DNA of 40,417 nt from JBFFXF01 sp041569895 (GTDB lineage Bacteria; Planctomycetota; UBA8108; JACQVS01): positions 1 to 40,417 of the forward strand of contig JBFFXF010000027.1 of assembly GCA_041569895.1 (NCBI GenBank), written 5' to 3'. The position numbers and the translations under genes are program-made. This document shows, piece after piece, positions 28,557 through 39,494 of this stretch. The notes below the pieces were generated by a model that had not been told where the DNA came from, ran no database searches, and saw only the letters and a list, made by a program, of their open reading frames with translations. Positions within the stretch are counted from its first letter, which is position 1. Each line of letters starts with the position of its first letter.

Positions 28557-28976
28557 CGGGGCCCCGCTCCGACCCCGAAAGGCTGCTCGACCCCGCCGGC
28601 GAAACCCTGCAACGCATCTATAACAGGAAGGCAGGAAGAAGAGGAAGGCAGGAAACGAGTCTGGTCGTGCGTTGCAAGCGCTAGCGACTTTGAAGACGCG
28701 TCGAGAGACGACAGTTGGTTGCGTTTTGAACCATAGGGGTGCGGCACAAGCTGGCGCAGCGACGCACAGAGATGTCTCTCTGCTTCTTCAGTCCAAGCGA
28801 CCTTCGCCACTCAACACGGCCCGCGAACTCCAGTACCTCAGTGTTCTCTGTGTCTCTGTGGTGAAACCGCTGGGGGCTCTCGCTTCTCGACTGCGTCGGC
28901 GAACTCCAGAGGATTCTCGAAGCAGAACTTCCGTTTCCTGCCTTCCTGAGTTTCCTGCCTTCCTTATGAATCGTCT
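28557..28976 (-). repeat. composite dispersed element, full copy B
   Basis: Fills the convergent 447-bp gap between the transporter and the PQQ-like gene. Read on the minus strand it begins AGACGATTCATAAGGAAGGC (module 1, 28976-28935), passes through ACCACAGAGACACAGAGAAC (module 2, near 28865-28835) and ends with module 3 and a short GGGG/CCCC array next to the transporter stop. Copy C at 37467-37911 has the same modules in the same order on the opposite strand. No gene is credible inside; the 28553-28999 gap holds nothing else. Confidence 0.85.
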
Positions 28977-28999
28977 ACCAGCAAAGCTTCCGATCCAGC

Positions 29000-30277
29000 T
29001 CACTTCCCCAACTCCCCCCCAATCGCATACAACCCCTTCAGCGTCCGGACGTAAATCCTCCCCCCCGAGATCGCCGGCGTCGAAGCGATGCCCTCGCCCA
29101 TGTCGTTGCTCGCGAGGATCTCGAACGTGCGGCCCGCCCTGACCACGTGGACCGTGCCGTTGCGGTCGGCGATGTAGACCCTGCCGTCCGCGACCACCGG
29201 CGAGGCGCGCTGGCGGACCTTGTGGACGCGTTCGAGGTAGATCTCATCGCCGCTCTTCGCGTCGAGCGTGATGAGGACGCCGTTCTCCCGCATGAGGTAA
29301 ACGATGCCGTCGTGGATCGCCGGCGTCGGCACGTCCGTGGTGTCGCGCCCGCGCTTCCATCGCAGGTTCGACTCGGCGATGGTGCCCTTTCCGTCCGGCG
29401 AGACGCCCAGCACCGGCTGGCCCTTCGCCGACGGCACCACGACCAGCCCCCGCGTGGCCACCGGCGACGCGACGAAGCGGAGGTACTCGTTGTACGAGCC
29501 CTTCGGGTTGAGGTGGCCGACGCGCCAGACCTCCGAGCCGTCGGTGAGCGAGTGCGCGGTGAGGTAGTCGGCGCCGTGGATCAAGAGCAGCTTGCGCTTC
29601 TCGTCGCTGTAGAGGATCGGCGACGCGTACGAGTGGCGCGACTCGTGCCTCGCGTCGCTCTCTCGGTCGACCTTCCACCGGACCTCGCCGGTGAGCTTGT
29701 CGAACGCGACGATGTAGGGATCCTCCATCTGGAGGCACATCTGGTAGAGCGTGTCGCCGACCAGGAGCGGCGTGTTGCTCATGCCGTGCCAGTGGTCGTA
29801 CTCGCCGTAGAGCTTCTGGAGGTTCTTGCGCCAGACCTCGCGGCCGCGGACGTCGAAGCAGGCGAGGTCGCCGGTGCCGGCGAACGCCCAGACGTGCTCG
29901 CCGTCCGTCGTCGGCGACGGCGACGCGTTGTTCCCCTCGTCGCCGCGAATCTCCTTGTCCCCGGCGCCGACCGTCCGCGACCACACCACGTCGCCACCGG
30001 TGGAGACGCAGAGCAGCTTGATCTCGTCTTTCTCCGGCGTCGTCAGGAAGATCCGGTCCCCCCAGATCGCCGGCGTCGACCCGGCCGGCCCGGGCAACGC
30101 GAGGCGCCAGGCGACGCCCTTCTCCCGGCCCCACTTCACGGGCAGCCCCTTCTCGGAGCTCGTCCCGTCACCATGCGGCCCACGCCACTGCGGCCAGTTC
30201 TCGGCGGCGAGCGGCAGGGTGAGGAGAACAAAGAGAACGACAAGACCGCACGAGATGAATCTGTCTGATCGAACCAT
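29000..30277 (-). CDS. secreted PQQ-like beta-propeller protein
   Basis: A 425-residue exported protein with a signal peptide (GLVVLFVLLTLPLAA, residues 11-25) directly followed by ENWPQWRGPHGDGTS, the typical opening of this family. About seven to eight PQQ-type propeller blades follow, each with an A/G-x-D-x-TG-x-x-W-like turn (VSTGGDVVWSRTVG, FDVRGREVWRKNL, FDKLTGEVRWKVD, LDAKSGDEIYLERV). The PQQ-enzyme catalytic Asp/Glu set is not apparent, so it is probably a non-enzymatic propeller. ATG 30277 was chosen for the signal peptide and a GGAAAGG upstream. It is convergent with the transporter gene. Confidence 0.88.
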   Translation of the reverse strand: MVRSDRFISCGLVVLFVLLTLPLAAENWPQWRGPHGDGTSSEKGLPVKWGREKGVAWRLALPGPAGSTPAIWGDRIFLTTPEKDEIKLLCVSTGGDVVWSRTVGAGDKEIRGDEGNNASPSPTTDGEHVWAFAGTGDLACFDVRGREVWRKNLQKLYGEYDHWHGMSNTPLLVGDTLYQMCLQMEDPYIVAFDKLTGEVRWKVDRESDARHESRHSYASPILYSDEKRKLLLIHGADYLTAHSLTDGSEVWRVGHLNPKGSYNEYLRFVASPVATRGLVVVPSAKGQPVLGVSPDGKGTIAESNLRWKRGRDTTDVPTPAIHDGIVYLMRENGVLITLDAKSGDEIYLERVHKVRQRASPVVADGRVYIADRNGTVHVVRAGRTFEILASNDMGEGIASTPAISGGRIYVRTLKGLYAIGGELGK

Positions 30278-30348
30278 GGCACCTTTCCTGCAAGAGGTGT
30301 GGAGGGTTCCAGGATGCCAGAGAACTGGGGGAAGTCCAGTATCCCGTA

Positions 30349-30409
30349 GTCGGGGCCGGGCCCCAAACTCGTCCTCGTCCTCGAAGGCGGGACCGGGTCC
30401 GGGGACGGG
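30349..30409 (+). repeat. GTCCTC units and G-rich array
   Basis: Two GTCCTC units (30371-30382) precede GGGACCGGGTCCGGGGACGG at 30389. The same two-part arrangement, GAGGAC units next to GGGACCGGGTCCGGGACCGG, occurs at 39365-39411. It sits in the 160-bp gap upstream of the PQQ-like gene and downstream of sucB. Confidence 0.75.
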
Positions 30410-30437
30410 AGACACGACGCACCGGACAACCGACCGC

Positions 30438-31769
<1,332 letters not shown>

Positions 31770-31782
31770 TCAAACCTCGTGA

Positions 31783-34368
<2,586 letters not shown>

Positions 34369-34419
34369 GGCGACGCGCGACGTGTCTGTCGCGGCGCCGT
34401 TCGGCGGGTTGAAGATGCT

Positions 34420-34596
34420 CTATGCGCCGAGCGACGGCGCTGGCCGCCAGCCGGGCGCCGGACGATCTTCCGCGGGCAGCGACTCGAAGTACCGGCGCCA
34501 GTGCTCCGGCAGCGAGCCGGGATCGTCGAGATAGCGGCCCTGGAGCTCTTCGAGAAAGGCCAGATTGGCGGCGTCGGGCAGGTTATCGGCCGGCAT
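34420..34596 (-). CDS. N-terminal fragment of 2-oxoglutarate dehydrogenase E1
   Basis: A 58-residue frame from ATG 34596 (GGAG upstream, 8-nt spacing). NLAFLEELQGRYLDDPGSLP followed by EHWRRYFESLP is the conserved E1o N-terminal helix region that contacts E2. After SLGA comes TAG and then, in the same frame, SIFNPPNG and the body of E1o without any frameshift. One base change, for example TAC or TAT to TAG, would explain it. Confidence 0.75.
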   Translation of the reverse strand: MPADNLPDAANLAFLEELQGRYLDDPGSLPEHWRRYFESLPAEDRPAPGWRPAPSLGA

Positions 34597-34640
34597 CGAT
34601 GACTCTCCGTGTGATTCGCGTCCCGCCGACTGGCGGGCAG

Positions 34641-34670
34641 AACGACAGTTTTCCCCAGAGTGTTATACTA
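34641..34670 (+). promoter_or_regulatory. promoter candidate for Rieske ferredoxin gene
   Basis: TATACT at 34664-34669 is a near-consensus -10; ACGACA at 34642-34647 could be a weak -35 with a 16-nt spacer. It faces the GTG at 34746. A perfect CCCGCC/GGCGGG hairpin lies at 34622-34637 in the divergent sucA leader. Confidence 0.35.
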
Positions 34671-34745
34671 CCTCGCCGACACGGCGGTCAAAAGACACGG
34701 GTTCGACAGCCGCGACCGCCGGCCCGACAAGCGGGAGAGCGAGCC

Positions 34746-35054
34746 GTGGCATTCACTCGCGTCGCGTCGACGACGGACATCCCGGAAGGTACCGGAAAGT
34801 CGATTCGCATCGAGGGCCAGGAGATCGCCGTCTTCAACCTCGACGGCGAGTTCCACGCCATCCACGACGTCTGCCCGCACATGGGCGGCCCGCTCGGCGA
34901 GGGCACGCTCGAGGGCGAGCACGTCGCCTGCCCGTGGCACGGCTGGCTCTTCTGCGTCAAGACCGGAAAGTTCGCGATGAACCCGAACGCGGGCGTCGGC
35001 ACGTACCGGGTCCGCGTCGAGGGCGAGGACATCCTGGTCGACCTCTCGGGCTGA
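34746..35054 (+). CDS. Rieske [2Fe-2S] ferredoxin
   Basis: A 102-residue soluble Rieske protein of the NirD/BphF type. The two ligand pairs are CPHMGGPL near residue 40 and CPWHGWLF near 60 (C-x-H and C-x2-H, 16 residues apart between the His of the first and Cys of the second), so both Cys and both His are present. There is no signal peptide. The GTG at 34746 has GGGAGAG about 8 nt upstream. It would pass electrons to an oxygenase or reductase, but none is nearby; its partner is unknown. It diverges from the 2-oxoglutarate dehydrogenase operon and is followed by two stacked repeat arrays. Confidence 0.92.
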   Translation: MAFTRVASTTDIPEGTGKSIRIEGQEIAVFNLDGEFHAIHDVCPHMGGPLGEGTLEGEHVACPWHGWLFCVKTGKFAMNPNAGVGTYRVRVEGEDILVDLSG

Positions 35055-35062
35055 CTCTCGTA

Positions 35063-35167
35063 CCCGTACCCGTACCCGTTCCCGTTCCCGTTCCCGTTCC
35101 CGTGCCCGTGCCCGTTCCCGTGCCCGTGCCCGGGCCCGTCCTCGTCCTCGTCCCTCGTCCTCGAGGG
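35063..35167 (-). repeat. long GGGNNN hexamer array with GAGGAC units
   Basis: The longest array of the window. On the plus strand CCCGTA, CCCGTT and CCCGTG units repeat to 35137, then GTCCTC units to about 35167. On the minus strand it is G3N3 throughout and fits the G-quadruplex consensus. It lies just past the Rieske stop codon in the convergent gap. Confidence 0.9.
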
Positions 35168-35186
35168 CTCTGGTTGCGGGGTCTGA

Positions 35187-35271
35187 TGACCGATTCCGAT
35201 GGCCGATTCCGATTCCGATTCCGATGACCGATACCGACTCCGACTCCGATGCCGATTCCGATGCCGACTCC
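35187..35271. repeat. GATTCC/GACTCC hexamer array
   Basis: About 14 degenerate units (GATTCC, GATGCC, GATGGCC, GACTCC, GATACC) follow the previous array at a distance of about 20 nt. The unit differs from the GGGNNN type but shares the 6-nt period. Translations are low-complexity Asp/Ser or Arg/Gly strings and no gene is supported. Confidence 0.85.
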
Positions 35272-35293
35272 CACGTGCGCAGCGTTTTGTGCG

Positions 35294-36157
35294 TCACCCG
35301 AACTCCGGCCCCGTGATGGCCACGATCAGGTCCGGTGACCCTCCCGGGGGTGCGGCGCCGTGGCGCGGGTTGCGCACCATGCGTGTCAGCAGGCGCTCGA
35401 CGCGGAGGCCGATGCGGTCGAGGTGGGCGCGGGTCGGCGTTTCGCGGAAGACGTCGACCGCGATCGGGTGGCCGGTGAGTCGGCTCATCGCGGTCTCGAG
35501 CAGGGCGATGCCGGCCGATGGGTCGGTCGCGACGCACGGGCCGAGCTGGGTGAACCTCGAGCCGCGTCGCGCCAGCAGGTAGCCCGCGATGCCCGCGGGG
35601 CCGTCGAGGACGAGGGCGAGGTCGGGCGTGCGGGCGGCGAGGCGCTCGAGGAGGAGTGTGCGATTCGCGCCGAACGCGTCACGGTCGATCGTCGCGATCG
35701 CCGGCATGTCGCTCGCCGTGAGCGCGCGGCACGCCGGGTGCGCCTCGAGGCCCGCGGGCGCGTCGCCGATGAGGCGCTCGAGCTCGCCGATCGCTTCGAA
35801 GCCGTGTCCCTCGTAGACCCCACGTCCCTCGGGAGTGGCGTCGAGCGCCGGCGTTCTGCCGACCTCCTCGAGGAACGCCTTGGCGCGGAGGAAGACCTCG
35901 GTGCCGAGACCGCGACGGCGCCGCGCCGGATCGACGAGCACCAGCCCGACCCAGCCGAAGTCCCCGTCGTAGGGGAGCGCGGTCGACGTCGCCACCACCT
36001 CGCCGTCCTCCTCGATGGCGAAGCAGCCGTCCGGCGCGAGCTCGAGGAACGTCCGCCAGTCCTCGACCGTCTGGTTCCAGCCGGCGGCGTCCTTGAGTCG
36101 CATCGCCGCCGGCAGGTCGGACTCGTCGAGTCGGCGTGTTCGGGGCGAGGGTGTCAT
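35294..36157 (-). CDS. two-domain GNAT acetyltransferase
   Basis: A 287-residue protein with an N-terminal GNAT domain (1-140: RRRRGLGTEVFLRA is the acetyl-CoA pyrophosphate loop; GVYEGHGFEAIGE is motif B) followed by a second, C-terminal GNAT-like domain (about 145-285: ALTASDMPAIATIDRDAFGA, GIAGYLLARRGSRFTQLGP, RMVRNP). This pairing is seen in the Acetyltransf_1/Acetyltransf_18 family. The substrate amine is unknown. ATG 36157 has AGGA upstream at 6 nt. It diverges from the enolase-superfamily gene. Confidence 0.87.
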   Translation of the reverse strand: MTPSPRTRRLDESDLPAAMRLKDAAGWNQTVEDWRTFLELAPDGCFAIEEDGEVVATSTALPYDGDFGWVGLVLVDPARRRRGLGTEVFLRAKAFLEEVGRTPALDATPEGRGVYEGHGFEAIGELERLIGDAPAGLEAHPACRALTASDMPAIATIDRDAFGANRTLLLERLAARTPDLALVLDGPAGIAGYLLARRGSRFTQLGPCVATDPSAGIALLETAMSRLTGHPIAVDVFRETPTRAHLDRIGLRVERLLTRMVRNPRHGAAPPGGSPDLIVAITGPEFG

Positions 36158-36179
36158 CGGTTTTCCTGCGCCACCATTG

Positions 36180-36185
36180 TATTAT
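36180..36185 (+). promoter_or_regulatory. -10-like box upstream of enolase-superfamily gene
   Basis: TATTAT at 36180-36185 in otherwise GC-rich DNA, facing the gene starting at 36282. No good -35 is present (TTTTCC at 36161 has a 13-nt spacer). The predicted leader would contain the G-array at 36237-36281. Confidence 0.3.
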
Positions 36186-36236
36186 GGGCGGCGCGATTTC
36201 GACGGGTCTCCGCCAGCGTTCCCGTGCCCGCGGTTC

Positions 36237-36281
36237 GGGGACGGGAACGGGTACGGGGACGGGAACGGGGACGGGGACGGG
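36237..36281 (+). repeat. G-quadruplex-type array abutting a start codon
   Basis: Seven G3-4 runs with 2-3-nt spacers (GGGGACGGGAACGGGTACGG, then more) end with GGG at 36279-36281, directly before ATG 36282. The array thus occupies the ribosome-binding position; its last G-runs are the only purine-rich candidate for a Shine-Dalgarno. A short opposite-sense C-run (36220-36231) lies just upstream. Confidence 0.85.
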
Positions 36282-37454
36282 ATGCGAGTCACCGATATCG
36301 AGTGCCATGTGTTGCTGGTGCCTGACCTCGACACCGGCGCGACCTCCTCCGCGCAGGACGAGATCGTCGTCCTCGTCCACACCGACGAGGGGATCACCGG
36401 CGTGGGCGAGACCGACGTCAACCCGTGGATCGCGCGCGCCTGCATCGAGGCGCCGAGCACGCACACCATGGGGCTCGGCCTCCGTGACATGCTGATCGGC
36501 GAGGACCCGCTCGGCGATCCCGAGGCGCTCTGGGAGAAGCTCTACGTCGGCAGCGCCATGAACGGACGGCGCGGCGCGTTGATCTGCGCCATCGGCGCGC
36601 TCGACATGGCCCTCTGGGACATCCGCGGCAAGGCCGCCGGCAAGCCGTGCTGGCAGCTCCTCGGGGAGAGGGCGCGGGAGAGCATCGTGCCGTACGCGTC
36701 GCTGCAGCCGTCGGGCGACACCTTCGAGGCGTACCGGGACTCGCTGGTCGAGTGGGCGCAGCGCGCGCGCGAGATCGGCTTCACGGCGGCGAAGCTCGAG
36801 GTGACCCTCGGCGGGCCGTACCGTCACTGCGGGCTCTCGGAGCCCGACGAGAAGGTGACCGAGGTGGTCGCGGCGTGCCGCGCCGCCGTCGGACGCGAGT
36901 TCACGCTGCTCGTCGACGTCCAGTACGCGTGGTCCGATGCCGACGTCGCGTTGCGCACCCTCCGCGACTGGGTCGACCTCGACATCTACTTCATCGAGAC
37001 GCCGCTCCAGATCGACGACCTCCGCGGGTACGCGAAGCTCCACCACGAGGCGCCGATGGCCATCGCCGCGGGCGAATGGCAGACGACGCGCTTCGAGTTC
37101 ATCGACCTGATGGACATCGGCCTCGTCGACGTCGCGCAGCCGGACGTCGGGCGAGTCGGCGGGCTCACCGAGGCGCGACGCGTGTGCGATCTCGCCGCGG
37201 AACGCGGCCGGCGAATCGTGCCGCACTGCTGGAAGACCGGCATCGGCGTCGCGGCCACCGCTCACCTCGCCGCGGTGACGCCGCACTGCCCGTTCATCGA
37301 GTACCTCCCCCCGACACTCTGCGACTCGCTGCTGCGCAAGGAGCTCGCCGACGACGGACTCGAGATCGTCGACGGTCGCATCACGCTGCCGCGGAAGCCG
37401 GGGCTGGGCATCGAGCTCCACGAGGACGCACTGCGACGGTTCCGCGCCGAGTGA
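36282..37454 (+). CDS. enolase-superfamily enzyme, mandelate racemase/muconate lactonizing type
   Basis: A 390-residue enzyme. The N-terminal capping domain (1-120) begins MRVTDIECHVLLVPD and includes GVGETDVNP. The barrel carries the catalytic Lys in AAKLEVTLG (about 170), metal ligands in LLVDVQYAWSD, FIETPLQIDDLRGY and AAGEWQTTRFE, and a His in VPHCWKTGIG, as expected for the mandelate-racemase subgroup. These enzymes abstract an alpha proton from carboxylate substrates such as acid sugars. The exact substrate is unknown. Start: ATG 36282 coincides with the domain's first strand and follows the G-array directly. Confidence 0.9.
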   Translation: MRVTDIECHVLLVPDLDTGATSSAQDEIVVLVHTDEGITGVGETDVNPWIARACIEAPSTHTMGLGLRDMLIGEDPLGDPEALWEKLYVGSAMNGRRGALICAIGALDMALWDIRGKAAGKPCWQLLGERARESIVPYASLQPSGDTFEAYRDSLVEWAQRAREIGFTAAKLEVTLGGPYRHCGLSEPDEKVTEVVAACRAAVGREFTLLVDVQYAWSDADVALRTLRDWVDLDIYFIETPLQIDDLRGYAKLHHEAPMAIAAGEWQTTRFEFIDLMDIGLVDVAQPDVGRVGGLTEARRVCDLAAERGRRIVPHCWKTGIGVAATAHLAAVTPHCPFIEYLPPTLCDSLLRKELADDGLEIVDGRITLPRKPGLGIELHEDALRRFRAE

Positions 37455-37466
37455 AGGCGGGAGGTC

Positions 37467-37911
37467 AGACGATTCAGAAGGAAGGGAGGAAACTCAGGAA
37501 GGCAGTCCTCACGTCGGCGCGGGCCGACACCCAGAAACGATGAAAATGGCACGATGAACCACAGAGGCACAGAGGACACGGAGGACGCACAGAGGGGCGC
37601 CTTCGGCCTGCGATAGACCCTCGACTGCCCAAATCGCAAGTGCCAGCGGCAGCGCGAGTTGGCCCCGAATTCTCGAAGCAGGAAACGGAAGGATTGAAGG
37701 GGTTGAGTTTCGTGAGCTTCTCTCGCTCGCCGAATTGAGTCCAGAAACACGCTGTCGCCGATTCCCCTGCGTTCCCTTCTCTCTCCTTTTCTTTTCCTGA
37801 CTTCCTCTTCTTCCTGCTTTCCTTATAGATCCGGCGCAGAGTTTCGCTCGCCGACTCGAGCAGCCCTTCGGGACCGGGACCGGGACCGGGACCGGGCACG
37901 GGACCGCGCGG
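37467..37911 (+). repeat. composite dispersed element, full copy C
   Basis: Fills the convergent gap between the enolase-superfamily gene and the UPF0173 gene, starting 12 nt after the former's stop. Order: module 1 (AGACGATTCAGAAGGAAGGG at 37467), module 2 (ACCACAGAGGCACAGAGGAC at about 37558), a 200-bp variable centre, module 3 reading TTCCTCTTCTTCCTGCTTTC at 37801 to CTCGAGCAGCCCTTCGGGAC, and a six-run GGGACC array at 37870-37902. It is the inverted counterpart of copy B. No other feature is seen in the 457-bp gap. Confidence 0.85.
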
Positions 37912-38604
37912 TCAGAAGCTCAACGAATCTCCCACGCCGAGCGCGACGCCGCGCATGCCCATTTTGCTCACCGCCCGCGCAAAGGCCTCGCCGTCCTGGG
38001 CGATGAGGTCGAACGTGTTGTAGTGGCACGGGACGACGACCGGCGCACCGATCAGCTCGGCGGCGTACAGCGCGTCGTCCGGACCCATGGTGAAGTTGTC
38101 GCCGATCGGCAGGATGGCGACGTCGATCTTGTTCCGCTTGCCGATCAGCGCCATGTCGCCGAACAGGCCGGTGTCGCCCGCGTGGTACACCGTCTTGCCG
38201 CCGGTGGTGATCAGCGCGCCCGCCGGCATGCCGCCCGCCGCCACCAGCTTTCCGTCGGCGCCGGTCCACGCGCTGCCGTGGAACGCCTGCACGAACTTGA
38301 CGCGGCCGAAGGGGAAGTCGTGCGCCCCGCCGATGTGCTGCGCGTGCGCCTCGCACCCGAGCTCCTGCATGTGCGTGGCGAGCTCGAACGTGGCGATCAC
38401 CGTGGCGCCGTTCTTTTTGGCGATCGGCGCGGCGTCCGCGATGTGGTCGTCGTGTCCATGGGTGAGCACGATCCAGCCAGCCTCGATGTCATCGGGGCGC
38501 ACCTCCGCCACGGGATTCCCGGAGAGGAACGGGTCGACGATGATGCCGTGGTCACCGTTCTCGATGAGGAACGTCGCGTGACCGAGCCAGGTGAGGGATG
38601 GCAT
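37912..38604 (-). CDS. UPF0173 metallo-beta-lactamase-fold hydrolase
   Basis: A 230-residue metal-dependent hydrolase. LTHGHDDHIADA is the HxHxDH zinc motif; later ligands are in FHGSAWTG, YHAGDTGLFGDM (His and Asp) and PCHYNTFDLI. The opening MPSLTWLGHATFLIENG is characteristic of UPF0173 proteins, whose substrate is not established. ATG 38604 has AGGAG about 8 nt upstream. Divergent from the nicotinamidase gene. Confidence 0.93.
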   Translation of the reverse strand: MPSLTWLGHATFLIENGDHGIIVDPFLSGNPVAEVRPDDIEAGWIVLTHGHDDHIADAAPIAKKNGATVIATFELATHMQELGCEAHAQHIGGAHDFPFGRVKFVQAFHGSAWTGADGKLVAAGGMPAGALITTGGKTVYHAGDTGLFGDMALIGKRNKIDVAILPIGDNFTMGPDDALYAAELIGAPVVVPCHYNTFDLIAQDGEAFARAVSKMGMRGVALGVGDSLSF

Positions 38605-38712
38605 GGGGGGACTCCTTTTGTTACGTTCTCGTTGTGATGTTCGACGGCCGGCGAGCCAGCCGCTCGGGACCGGGACAGGGGACCCACACATGATAGCCGC
38701 GGGGAATGCCAG
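38605..38712. other. divergent gap, UPF0173 / pncA
   Basis: A 108-bp gap. A short GGGACCGGGACAGGGGAC run at 38668-38685 belongs to the hexamer family. Nothing else is seen. Confidence 0.5.
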
Positions 38713-39300
38713 GTGAAGCTCGACCTTCGGGAGCCTCTGACGGCGCTGATCGTCGTCGACGTGCAGCGGGATTTCTGTCCCGGTGGCGCGCTGGCCGTTC
38801 CCGACGGGGACGCCGTCGTGCCGCTGCTCGCGCGGGCGGCGGAGGTCTTTCGGGCCGCGGGGTTGCCGGTCGTGTACACGCGCGACTGGCATCCGCCCGA
38901 TCACTGCTCCTTCGCGGCGCAGGGAGGGCCATGGCCGCCGCACTGCGTCGCCGGGAGCGCCGGCGCGGGATTTCACCCGCGGTTGCGGGTCGCCGATGAC
39001 GCGTGGGTCGTCTCGAAGGCGACGCGGACCGATCGCGACGCCTACTCCGGCTTCGACGGGACGGGACTCGCCGAGGAGCTTCGCCGGCGCGACGTCCGCC
39101 GGGTGGTCGTCGGCGGTCTCGCCACCGATTACTGCGTCAAGTCGACCTCCGTCGACGCCGTCGAGTCGGGCTTCGAGACCCTGCTCCTCGAGGACGCCGT
39201 CCGCGCCGTCGAGGTCGAGCCCGGCGACGGCGAGCGGGCGCTCGGGGCGATGCGCGACGCCGGGGTCAGGACGATGCGAGTCGCCGACCTGGAGGGGTGA
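38713..39300 (+). CDS. pncA: nicotinamidase
   Basis: A 195-residue isochorismatase-fold hydrolase that converts nicotinamide to nicotinate in NAD salvage. The catalytic triad is visible: Asp in LIVVDVQRDFCPGG, Lys in VVSKATRTDRDAY and Cys in GLATDYCVKSTSVDAV. The metal site is DWHPPDHCSF. Substrate-pocket features such as WPPHCVAGSAGAGFH agree with nicotinamidase rather than isochorismatase. The start is GTG 38713; a purine-rich GGAATG stretch precedes it but no clear Shine-Dalgarno. The aquaporin gene follows. Confidence 0.93.
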   Translation: MKLDLREPLTALIVVDVQRDFCPGGALAVPDGDAVVPLLARAAEVFRAAGLPVVYTRDWHPPDHCSFAAQGGPWPPHCVAGSAGAGFHPRLRVADDAWVVSKATRTDRDAYSGFDGTGLAEELRRRDVRRVVVGGLATDYCVKSTSVDAVESGFETLLLEDAVRAVEVEPGDGERALGAMRDAGVRTMRVADLEG

Positions 39301-39364
39301 GCGGGGGAGGAGCAATTCCGACGCCGCCTCTGCCTTCGAGTCGTTCTTGGTGTTGGCCAGTTCT

Positions 39365-39411
39365 CGAGGACGAGGACGAGGACGAGCACGGGACCGGGTC
39401 CGGGACCGGGG
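39365..39411 (+). repeat. GAGGAC units plus GGGACC/GGGTCC array
   Basis: Three to four GAGGAC units precede GGGACCGGGTCCGGGACCGG (39390-39411), a G-quadruplex-type string, 84 nt upstream of the aquaporin ATG. Same arrangement as at 30371-30409. Confidence 0.8.
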
Positions 39412-39494
39412 ACGAGAGACGCCCGCCGCTGGAAATCCCCACCCCCTCCGGGTTACCTTTTCCCGATCATCGGTCACCGGGTCGGGAGGGCGTC

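Noticed and set aside
34420..34422. Amber codon as evidence for genome-wide TAG reassignment
   Set aside because: TAG terminates leuS, trmI, the kinase gene and the USP-like gene here at the expected protein ends.
35063..35271. CRISPR array
   Set aside because: The units are 6 nt with no spacers of constant length and no cas genes are present.
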